This document shows positions 55,595 to 64,000 of a DNA stretch of 64,000 nucleotides, piece after piece. The notes beneath the pieces were generated by a model. The model made no database searches. It had not been told where the DNA came from and worked only from the letters and a program-made list of their open reading frames with translations. Within the stretch, counting starts at the first letter, position 1. Each line of letters starts with the position of its first letter. This DNA is from Pictodentalium vernedei (lineage: Eukaryota > Mollusca > Scaphopoda > Dentaliida > Dentaliidae). Location: assembly GCA_031216915.1 (NCBI GenBank), contig CM062290.1, forward strand, positions 168,597,453 through 168,661,452. Reading direction: 5' to 3'. Both the position numbers and the translations under genes were made by a program.

Positions 55595-55806
55595 TTAACC
55601 CTCTGCACACTGACATCAAAATATCAAATTTTTAAGAGGCAAATTTTTCCCATAATGCATCTGGGAATTTAACCAATTGAGTCTTGATTGACAGAGCTCA
55701 ATGAGCTCTGTCAAACAAGACTGAATTGGTTAAATTCCGAGGAACATTATGGGAAAATTTATATTTTCAAATATTGATAATTTGACATCAGAGTGCAGAG
55801 GGTTAA
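55595..55806. mobile_element. TTAA-type palindromic MITE, family K
   Basis: TTAACCCTCTGCACACTGAC at the left and GTCAN-AGTGCAGAGGGTTAA at the right. Nearly the entire 212 bp fold back. The core TTGATTGACAGAGCTCAATG/AGCTCTGTCAAACAAGA is shared with family J, which has other ends. Confidence 0.87.
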
Positions 55807-55863
55807 TTGAGCTACTTCCAATATGGATAGTAACCTATGTTGTCAAAATGTGAAAAAATAATA

Positions 55864-56287
55864 CAATGGAACCCTGTTAAATGAATAGTCACTTTGACAA
55901 TGAAAATTATTCAATTAACAGGAGTATTCAATTAACAGGGATTGTGTCACTCTCCTGTATTCTACAGATAAACTTAGCATTTATTCTATTATATCTGTTT
56001 GACAGGTCTCCATGAGCTGTCAAACAAGATGAAATAAATTAAATGCCTGTATTGGATGTACAGAGGCCAAATAGGGCTATAAACAAAGGAAAACTGGAGA
56101 GGGTCAGGGTAATTTCTCGTCAGGTTACAACATTTTTTATTCAATTAACAGGATTACTCTATAAGTTATATTCAATTAACAGGTCAAATTTGTACTGCAT
56201 TTATGGCAAATGGTTTTGTGTTAGGAAATTATATTCAATTAACAGGGTTATTCAGTTAAGAGATATTAAATTAAGTGGGCTCCACTG
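55864..56287 (+). mobile_element. TA-type palindromic MITE, family J, complete
   Basis: CAATGGAACCCTGTTAAATG at the left after TA, AAGTGGGCTCCACTG at the right (followed by CA, a mutated TA). Core TCTGTTTGACAGGTCTCCAT with the inverse CATGAGCTGTCAAACAAGAT. 424 bp, against 426 bp for the inverted copy at 41022. Confidence 0.82.
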
Positions 56288-56689
56288 CATAAGGTAAAGG
56301 GTTACCAGGGTTTTTTTTTCATGAACCATAACTGTGGTGGTCTAAGCTGTACGAAGATAAATTATTTTGCTCTGACATGAAATGCCCCTTGTTCTTAAAA
56401 GTGTATTAAACTCCAAGCAACAAATTGTTTTGCATATGATCATCACATCACACAATGCAATTACATTATTGACCAGTATACAACTGAATGTGACCCACTG
56501 TATTAGTTCTGATTCAGTTAATTAGAAGCATGCATATTTTACTTCCTAAAGAATTCTACCACTTCAACTATTTATTCTAGAGTACTCAAAAAAAAAAAAG
56601 AAAGAAAAAAAACCCACAAAAAATAAACACAAGCACATGCCATGAGATGGCAAAATCCCATGCCTGCAAAGAGAGAAGTGATCTTAATG

Positions 56690-57335
56690 TTTATGAAAAA
56701 AAAGATCATCTCAAAATGTATGCCTACATGTTTCATGAAAATCTGATTGAATATTTTCAATTTGATGCATTTGCAAAGTTATTATCAGACAAACACCAAG
56801 TTTTCAACAAAAAAGGGGCATAACTCCTACAAAATCCAAGTTAATTTGCTGAACAATGAACATGACTGAGATCTTCTCCACATGTATGACTGTAACAAGT
56901 TTTGTGAAAACTCAATTACCTTTGTTCCAGTTGTCATCTTGGCAATGTCATTCTCAGACAAACACCAAATTTCAAACAAAAAGGAGCATACCTCCTCCAA
57001 AAGCCAAGAAAATTTGAGGAATATTGAACTTGACTAAGGTCTTCTCACTATGTATACCTGCAGTAAGGTTCGTAAAAATATGATTTCAGTTGTTCAAGTT
57101 ATTGCATTTTCAAAGTCATTATCAAACATAAAGTTACCAACAAAAAGGGGCATAACTCCTCCAAAAGTGAAGGAAATTTGGATGAGTATAAAACTTGTCC
57201 AAGATCTTCTCAGAATGTATTCCTATAGCAAGTTTCATAAAAATCTGATTACATTTGTTCAAGTTATGATTTCTCAAATTCATCATCACACAAACACCAA
57301 ATTTCCAACAAAATGGCACATAACTTCCCACAAAT
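56690..57335 (+). repeat. 170-bp tandem array, family P, left part
   Basis: Nearly four units share AACAAAAAGGGGCATAACTC, CTCCAAAA, GATCTTCTCANAATGTATGC, CTATAGCAAGTTTCATGAAA and TCTGATTACATTTGTTCAAG. Cut by an inverted-repeat element at 57340; the array resumes at 58420. Confidence 0.8.
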
Positions 57336-57339
57336 GTGG

Positions 57340-58413
57340 GGTTAGGTCGAATAAAAAAAGGTGTTTGGTTCTCAGGGACTTCCGCATCGAAAAAATAATG
57401 CCCACTTTGCTAATTTTTTAGGGTAGTCAATAAAACACTTTCCTCCATTCTCTGCATCCATCATAAATGCTATTCCAGTGAAATGAATTCATTGAACAGA
57501 TTGAGCTATCCCAGTTACGAAACAAATTCAGTGAACAGATAGAGTTATCACGGTTATGGGACAAAATAATGGGAAGGACCTTTTTATTTCTATAACACCG
57601 ACGAATGTCGCCATTGTGGTTGTACTCGATTTCAGTTCCAGACAATACATAATAGACACTCTAACTGTACTCAATTTCGTTTCCAAAAATTCACGAGGGA
57701 TAACGTTGCCGGGACGTTTCATCACAAAATCAAAGCCAGGACATTTCGTCCCAAATATTGGGATGATTCGTCCCAATGTAAATTCTGTATATGGCATAGT
57801 TTTTAAATCAGCCCTCTGTTCTTTAGTGTGGGAGGCAACGCTCTGGATGAATATTCCCATTTGGAAAATCAACTTGGGACGAATCATCCCGGGACGAGCT
57901 GGTTTTGGGAGGTGTTATTTATCAAGTATTGTCCACAAGCGAAATCGAGTACACCCACAATGGCGATGCTCGCCATTATAACATTGTTCACAACAAAAAA
58001 TTCTAAATCCTTGTGCGTGGTTACTTGGACTGTTATTGCTATCCCGAGTGACTTTACCATGGAAATGTTAATAAAAAATAAAAGCTGATAACAGGTCCAT
58101 TACTCCGTGTGAATTTCACGAAGCTGACAATGTTTATAAAAAGATTGTTCCCATGACTTTTTGTAGCTTAATATGTCCTTTCTTACTGTTTTGCCTGACC
58201 ATTTGTGAAGTCACATGTACTTCAAGCTTTGCTAATCAATTAAGGTTTCGAATTGAAATATAAAGCATCTTGGTATAATATAGTAATACTGAGTTGAAAA
58301 TAAAAAACCTGCCTCCCTCACGGTGAAAATTGTGGAAAAAAAGTAAAAAACTGCCTCCCTCCTCAGGTTTGAAAAAAAAAAAAATCCTGAGAACCAATTT
58401 ATTTGGCCTTAGT
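57340..58413. mobile_element. Inverted-repeat element, family Q, about 1.07 kb, nested in the array
   Basis: Left AAAAAGGTGTTTGGTTCTCA-GG and right CCTGAGAACCAATTTATTTG-GCCTTA are imperfect inverted ends. The copy at 59659-60742 has the same ends and size class. A smaller MITE lies inside (57591-57982). No transposase found. Confidence 0.6.
57591..57982. mobile_element. MITE with about 35-bp inverted repeats
   Basis: CGACGAATGTCGCCATTGTG, GTTGTACTCGATTTC at the left and GAAATCGAGTACACCCACAA, TGGCGATGCTCGCC at the right. Internal words CGGGACGTTTCAT, GGACATTTCGTCCC and CATCCCGGGACGAG also pair. Flanks TATAAC/TTATAAC hint at a TA or TATAA target. Confidence 0.72.
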
Positions 58414-58419
58414 TTAGTG

Positions 58420-58930
58420 AAATAGAACTTGATCGAGCTCTTCCCACAATGTATGCCTATAGCAAATTTCATGAAAAGCTGAATATATTTGTTCTAAGTT
58501 ATGTTCACAAAATGTGTGGAGGGATGCACAGATCGATGTGAACTATTTCTATATCACACTCCAAACTTTGTTTGGGCGAGGAATAATTTGAAATTTGGTG
58601 AATATTGAACATGACCAAGATGTTCTCACACTGTAGCAACCTATAGCAAGTTTCATGAAAACCTAATTAAATTTCTTCATCTTATCACGTTCATGAAATC
58701 ATTATCACAGACACCAAATTTCTAAAAAAGGGGGCATAATTTGAGTTAATTTGGTGAATATCGAACTTGAGCATGATCTTCTCACAATGTATGCCTATAG
58801 CAAGTTTCATGAAGATGCGATTACATTTATTCAAAGTTATTGCATTCACAAAATGTGCCGACAGATGCATGCACTGACGGGATCAATTTCTATATCCCCC
58901 ACCAAACGTTTTGGGGGCAGGGTATTAAAA
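58420..58930 (+). repeat. 170-bp tandem array, family P, right part with 3' palindromic end
   Basis: Units as on the left side (CAATGTATGCCTATAGCAAG, TTTCATGAA). Two terminal blocks read GATGCAYNNACNGAYSGGAT, TTTCTATATCNC and CACCAAACGTTTTGGGGG, a hairpin-like array end repeated at 58535 (decayed) and 58895. Confidence 0.72.
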
Positions 58931-59658
58931 ATAATGGTCAAGCAAAGACAATTTACAAGCAGGCTTTCTTTCATCTAATGAGGTACAAATAGGGTTTGCA
59001 CCCAAAACTGGTTGTAATATCATTGTACCACACTGTGCCACTGCGCTTAGTCTCATCAAGTAAGATTGTGTTGCTCAGTGACATAAAGCAAATATCTTGA
59101 AACAAATATAGACTTTCTATTCGAAGTTTGACACCCACCGTCACCAGACTGTTGAATATAAGTAGAGCTACACAGTATTTTGAAATACAGTTAAAACCGG
59201 TATTCAAATCTTAGCAGTAAAATATCGTCCATGAAAAATGAATACCGGTATATCGTGAGTAATAACATTTCATTTTGAGCGCATAATTTTGAATTCACGG
59301 TTCACTATAAATATGAAATGTATATAATGTGTGATGCTAGGGAAGACACACTTGTGATACCTTCAATTATAAAGTGAATATGTTTTTGAAACTGTATGAA
59401 TATTACCTAATACTTACTGCTCAGGGTAAGATGTATGACTGATGAGATGGTTAATCCCCGTCGCAACAGAGTGTTAATACAAAAAATGGGCTATAAAAAT
59501 ATCAGTCTGAGAAACACTGATACAAAGGCAATTTCCTATTACTATGTAAACACCTCTAAAAACAATGTCGGCAGTCAAGGAGCAAACATTTAATTTGTCA
59601 ACCATGTTATTGTCACTAATTACTAAAGAAACAATTGTATACAAGCCTATAATGTTTT
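58931..59658. other. No recognised feature
   Basis: AT-rich with short ORFs. ACCGGTATTCAAAT and ATGAATACCGGTAT at about 59197-59250 form a loose inverted pair. Confidence 0.3.
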
Positions 59659-60742
59659 GTTAAGGCCATAAAAAAAGAACCTCTGTTTCTCAGGTTCGCG
59701 CGCATGGTAATTTTTGGTGCGCATGCAACCTTTTTATGACACCAAAAAATCTTAAAAAAAAATTTGAGATATTGTGCTCATTTCGGTAAATGGATACACT
59801 TCAAGCTTTTTCTACATCATACTTTAATAAAGTGGGTGGGTTTTAGCAATATTCACGACAGAAAGTGTTTTATTCTGTAAAAGGTGGTAAGTCATAATGA
59901 TAGCAAGAAGGAAGGTGTCTTTCAGTCTGACAACAAACAGTCACAAAGGGGAATGGTCGATTAGCACCAACCCTCAGAAAGTCTGCAAAGTCAGGTACTA
60001 TGTTGAATGGAACACAGTCTCCTGGCATTTATTTTTAGTAACATTTGTATTGTAAATGGCCGTCATTGTGAATTTGTGTACTGTTATTTGAAACCATTAC
60101 GAGTTTCCCAGTTAATTTAAATAAATGCATTTGAGATGCAGGATAACTGGATAACTAATAGTAACCGTTGCTTGATATAAAAGTAACAGTCATAGTTGAA
60201 AATAAATCGCATATAGGCAGGTATGTGCGGTCAAATTGGTTAATAAAAACGTGCAAACAGTCGTTTTGTATTTCATTTTCAGATTTCCTAAAAATATGAT
60301 TTATGGATGAACTGCCCGTTCAAATGGGTTGTGATAATTTTGAATACAATGGGGAAAAATTGCGATTTACGATTTTATTAGGCAGGTTGTGAAATGATTT
60401 TTTTTTATGGTAAAATAAATCTGTGAAAGTTGGCACTTCGACATTTGATTTGTCCCAGAGACGTTTCAACCCGAGACGTTTCACCCACGAGGCATTTCGT
60501 CCTGTGTTATAATTTTCACGTTTCACTGAAAAAACAAACATTCAACCCCACTTCATTTATGACCCAACACCCCTACGGTGAATAACAATAAATTTTTTGT
60601 GGTCCACCAGGCCTTTGGGTGGGGGTCAAATTACCACAAACAACCTCTCGGGAAGAAAATAAAAATAAAAAAAAAAACCTGCCCGCCCGCATGCTTTTTT
60701 GGAAAAAATGGCCTGAGAAACAATCAACTTTGTATGGCCTAA
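59659..60742. mobile_element. Inverted-repeat element, family Q, about 1.08 kb
   Basis: TTAAGGCCATAAAAAAAGAA, CCTCTGTTTCTCAGG at the left and CCTGAGAAACAATCAACTTT, GTATGGCCTAA at the right; GCGCGCATG/GCATGC words lie just inside both ends. The interior has only short ORFs, so it is non-autonomous or decayed. ACGTTTCA/CATTTCGTCC words near 60470 recall the MITE inside the other copy. Confidence 0.68.
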
Positions 60743-61206
60743 TCGCTCTCTTGTCAAAATGTCTGCCTATGTCCAGTTATACAAGCAAATAAATCTCACT
60801 CACTAGCTCCTCTCCTTCACAATCTTTTTCATTAAAATCTTGTTTTATTTGAGTTTCAGTGACAAATGTCAGCTTTCACCAAGCCATTATTTCCATATTT
60901 ACCACACCTCAAAAGGTGATCACCATTCCAAATTATTTGTCTGGTGTCAGTCATATATTTATATGGTGTTTATCCAGCGATGATCCCAGCACAAAGTTAA
61001 TGAAATTTGACTTACATGATACTGAATTCGGAATTTATTCTGGTCACAAATTTCACCAAACATCCATCATCAATTCCAAATTATTTTTTTGGTATATAGC
61101 GACATTCAACATCAACCACAGTGTGTGACAAATTCTAGGGGTTAGTTTTCATCCTAGCAATGTGTAAATCCCAGAAGGCCACATGGATTCATAAAGGCAC
61201 CTGCTT
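60743..61206. other. No recognised feature
   Basis: An 89-codon ORF (60859-61128) contains a weak internal duplication of the DNA (TTTCACCAARCC/CATCC, ATTCCAAATTATTT) and no domain. I do not call it a gene. Confidence 0.3.
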
Positions 61207-61515
61207 TTAACTGGTAGAGTGCTGTAGCCCATATTTGGCCTGTAATCTGAAATGCATGTAACCCACCTTAACCCTTGGAACCCCTGCAGCCACTTTTTTG
61301 ACCAGGAACATGATACGTCACAACGTCATTATGGATGGCTGTTCAGTAAATGTGTTGTGCAGACCAGTCAATATTTTCAACTTGCAGCCCCAAGGATTTG
61401 CCTTGTTACAATTTATGGGGGAGTGCCTATAGGCACTATCCCATAAATTTTAACAAGGCAAAGATATGTCAACAAATTTTGATGACCAAAAATAATTCAG
61501 CACTCTATGAGTTAA
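61207..61515. mobile_element. Family M MITE with a family L remnant inside
   Basis: TTAACTGGTAGAGTGCTGTA at the left, CAGCACTCTATGAGTTAA at the right, palindromic core TTGCCTTGTTACAATTTATG and inverse at 61397-61461. TTAACCCTTGGAACCCC to about 61390 matches the left two thirds of the MITE at 27036. Confidence 0.7.
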
Positions 61516-62493
61516 ACTGAAATGTTTGCAGGTATATGACAGTATACGATACTGTTTTCGATACTGCGACAGATATTGAAGTCTAAATACCGTGAAGTCT
61601 AAATACAAAATGACCATTTCTGCTGGTATTTCATTTTTTATCGTCAAACAAATGATGACAGGTGACTGAGAAAGCTCTCCGGCATGAAAGGGAATTTGAC
61701 CCTGTTATGGGCTATTTATTTACACACTTTTCATGGTCTTTGCATCAAGTCTACTGTTTAGGTAATGTGACGTCTCTTTGCTCACAAAATATAGATATTT
61801 ATTTATGCTCCAGCTACAGATATTCCAGTCAGTTAGTATTTAATGCACATTGCAAACATCAAGATATTAATGTAGTTAGAAGAACTACAGGGCATAATGA
61901 TAAAACTTCATCTGTGGTGAGTGTTCATTCATAATGTTTAGTAAACAAATAAATGTCTAATAGTAATGACAACGGCAATGATATCACACATTCGGTCAAA
62001 TATAGTCTCGACTGAGAAATATTTCTTGCATACATTCAAAGAAAATGAGAGTTTATGCTATTTTTACATTCAACCAATATTCCAGTAGGTCGGAAATGCG
62101 AACCTTTTGGGTTCGCTTTTCCAACCAACTGAAATATTCCATCCGATTGAATCTAAGAACAGGTGATGGAGCATTTAAGGGCTAGACTGATTCCAGGTCA
62201 TAATAGTATGGCTGAAAGCTTGCAGTTTGAGATGAAGCATCAAATATAATTAGTTTTTTGATGACAATCAAAAAATTAGGAAAAGTATGCAAAAGACAAG
62301 CTTGAATCTTGATAAGGGACCAGTCCCTCAGTAAGAAAAAGACAAGTGAATGAAGAAATGCCTTCATTCTGAAATATTCTATTCAAAGATTTCAAGTCTA
62401 TGACAACACTTAGTTACTCTCTCTTTGGAGATTTTCTCTACACAAAAAGTCTTTTTGCAGCCAGCCTATTACATATTTCAATTAGTACCCAAT
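61516..62493. other. Unrecognised, with one small foldback
   Basis: 62076-62150 pairs CCAATATTCCAGTAGGTCGG with CCAACCAACTGAAATATTCC around TTTTGGG. ORFs are short, without domains. Confidence 0.4.
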
Positions 62494-62730
62494 CAAGCCT
62501 GAATATAAGCAGACGGTCATGAATTTGGTGATGCTATCCTGTACAGCGGGATAGCATCACAAAATTTACCCTCTCTGAACCTCAGTCTGAATCAAGGTCT
62601 CAAGCTAAAACAGAAAGATGTACCTAGATGATAGACTGGCCCACTGTAGGGGATAGCATCAGCAAAGTCACCTTCTGGGAACCTTGTTTTGCAAATGACA
62701 GGTTGCTTATATTCAGACTTGTACCCAACC
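62494..62730. mobile_element. Foldback element, family S
   Basis: AGCCTGAATATAAGCAGACG and GACAGGTTGCTTATATTCAG are inverted ends. Internal palindrome GTGATGCTATCCTGTACAGC/GGGATAGCATCAC. About 237 bp. Confidence 0.75.
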
Positions 62731-63145
62731 CCACACAAATGTCCACTTCTAAAGGTACTACTTATATTCAAACTGCCTTTTCTATACATTTTGCAAAAAA
62801 ATCCAAAACAATTAGAGTAGTGTCCCTTTGTTGAAAATCACCAAAAAAACCCCCAAAACAATATACTTTTTTTTGAGGAAACCTCTTTATAAACCTTCTC
62901 AACTTTCAGCTGCAAAGCTGATTTCCTCACTTTATGAGAAGCCTTTTGAAAAGATTTTGTGTACACCAGAGAAAGATAAACGACTTAGCAGTAATTTTCT
63001 CAGGAATAGTTCACCTAAAATTATTTCATTCATCCTTGATGCTTCTTTACATATCAGACTACCAGTTAACAATTCTTACACAAATATTGCAAACAAATAA
63101 TACTAGCACCTAACACTGACCCTGGGAAGTTTTTGAAAAGATTCT
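62731..63145. other. No recognised feature
   Basis: A 90-codon ORF (62828-63100) has lysine-rich, low-complexity sequence and no domain. Confidence 0.3.
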
Positions 63146-63720
63146 CATAGGACCCTGCAAAGCTTCAAGATTCGATTTGCTTTCGAATCTTAAGAAGATA
63201 TATGGCTTGATTCAAAATCGGCTGCCCAATTCGTTTCCTCTCGAATCTTTTTCATAGGAATATAGCTTGGCATCTGTCATCTTCATCATTTCACAAAACG
63301 TATAGTTCCGAAGGAAATCGTACATAATGTTGAAATAAAAGACAGACTGTAACTCCCGATACATCAACATAAATAACATCTTCACTCATGCCACCAGCCA
63401 TGCAAATTCCAATATCACTAATCCCTAAAACTTTTGAATACAAATTTAAGGGTTCCAAGCAATGTCTATGATCAACTATAATCCTTACAGGTAATATTCC
63501 AACTACATCATCAAGGCATGCCTTCGACGAAAGCATGCATTGTTGATGAAGTTGGATTATTTTATCAGTCGGGACTTGAGTCATCGCAGTTGGAACATAT
63601 CAGGTTTACTCCAACCCCCATTGGTCATCTTCAGAACACCACTGATTCGATTCAAGGTTCAATTTGATTTTGAATAGTGATTCAAGTCAAATCAAAACTA
63701 TGTGATTCGCAGGGCCCTAT
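63146..63720. mobile_element. Palindrome-containing repeat, family C, copy 2 (uninterrupted)
   Basis: ATAGGACCCTGCAAAGCTTC to GATTCGCAGGGCCCTAT, co-linear with 16638-17431 minus the MITE. Shares TATAGTTCCGAAGGAAATCG-like, TAACATAAATAACATCTTC-like and the GCATGCCTTCGACGAAAGCA palindrome. Supplies the empty TTAA site at 63190-63193. Confidence 0.8.
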
Positions 63721-63814
63721 ATTCTCAAGAATCACTGTTGGATGAAGACATTACTTCTTCAATGGATAAAAATGCAATTTGGGCAACACAAACATTCATG
63801 ATCTTGTAAGGCTA

Positions 63815-64000
63815 TTTATTTATTTATTGGTTGGTGTTTAAGGTCACATACTTATGCACAATGGCTAACCGTGACCATGACAGTTTTACGGGTGGAGGAA
63901 GCCGGAGTACCCGGAGAGAACCACCGAGCAACGACGAGCAGCTGTCAGCTCTCCAACATCGTAACTCTGAACTCTGCACCGCAGCACAGGCAGGGTTAGA
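63815..64000 (-). mobile_element. SINE, cut by the window edge
   Basis: On the minus strand it reads CTCTCCGGGTACTCCGGCTT, CCTCCACCCGTAAAACTGTC, then GTGACCTTAAACACC and an ATAAATAA tail. It matches the 3' half of the 5S-headed SINE at 13950-14321, so its head lies beyond the window. Confidence 0.82.

Overview
This is eukaryotic, repeat-rich intergenic and intronic DNA, not a prokaryotic or viral gene cluster. It looks like an animal genome, probably a lophotrochozoan and most likely a mollusc. Pointers are tandem-array elements that open ACAAGAGGCC and close with a GAGCTAA hairpin (a layout I know from bivalve and other mollusc DNA), a 5S-headed and a tRNA-headed SINE with a common core, and dense palindromic MITEs. 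The species call is an inference.

Only one host gene is supported. Its first visible exon (1-165) and last exon (5769-6264) join in phase across a 5.6-kb intron and encode a small single-pass membrane protein that I do not recognise. The intron holds a TTAA MITE, a foldback, and a hAT-type element that itself contains a 2.7-kb tandem-array element. The only other protein-coding remains are a 5'-truncated, frameshifted Penelope-like GIY-YIG tail (34575-35088) and a complete but broken Tc1-type transposon (52583-54160).

Layout. 1-6.3 kb: gene and intron. 6.3-19.5 kb: TTAA MITEs, a 168-bp satellite, local duplications, a second hAT MITE and a 5S-derived SINE. 19.5-22.5 kb: little recognisable. 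22.5-37 kb: a pile of related tandem-array elements (internal unit about 167 bp), partly head to tail, cut by SINEs, foldbacks and the Penelope remnant. 37-47 kb: a tRNA-type SINE, a second 140-bp-array element, TA-flanked palindromic MITEs, a Helitron 3' end and a 155-bp array with nuclear-receptor-like palindromes. 47-50.4 kb: another 167-bp-array element. 50.4-64 kb: foldbacks, the Tc1 element nested in an array element, TTAA and TA MITEs, two 1.1-kb inverted-repeat elements, and SINEs.

Three results stand out. First, in the array elements the 5' subterminal motif changes together with the 3' terminal hairpin in each subfamily. Second, MITE families with different ends (TA-type and TTAA-type) carry the same central palindrome. 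Third, several insertions can be proved inside this window from filled and empty copies of the same host repeat.
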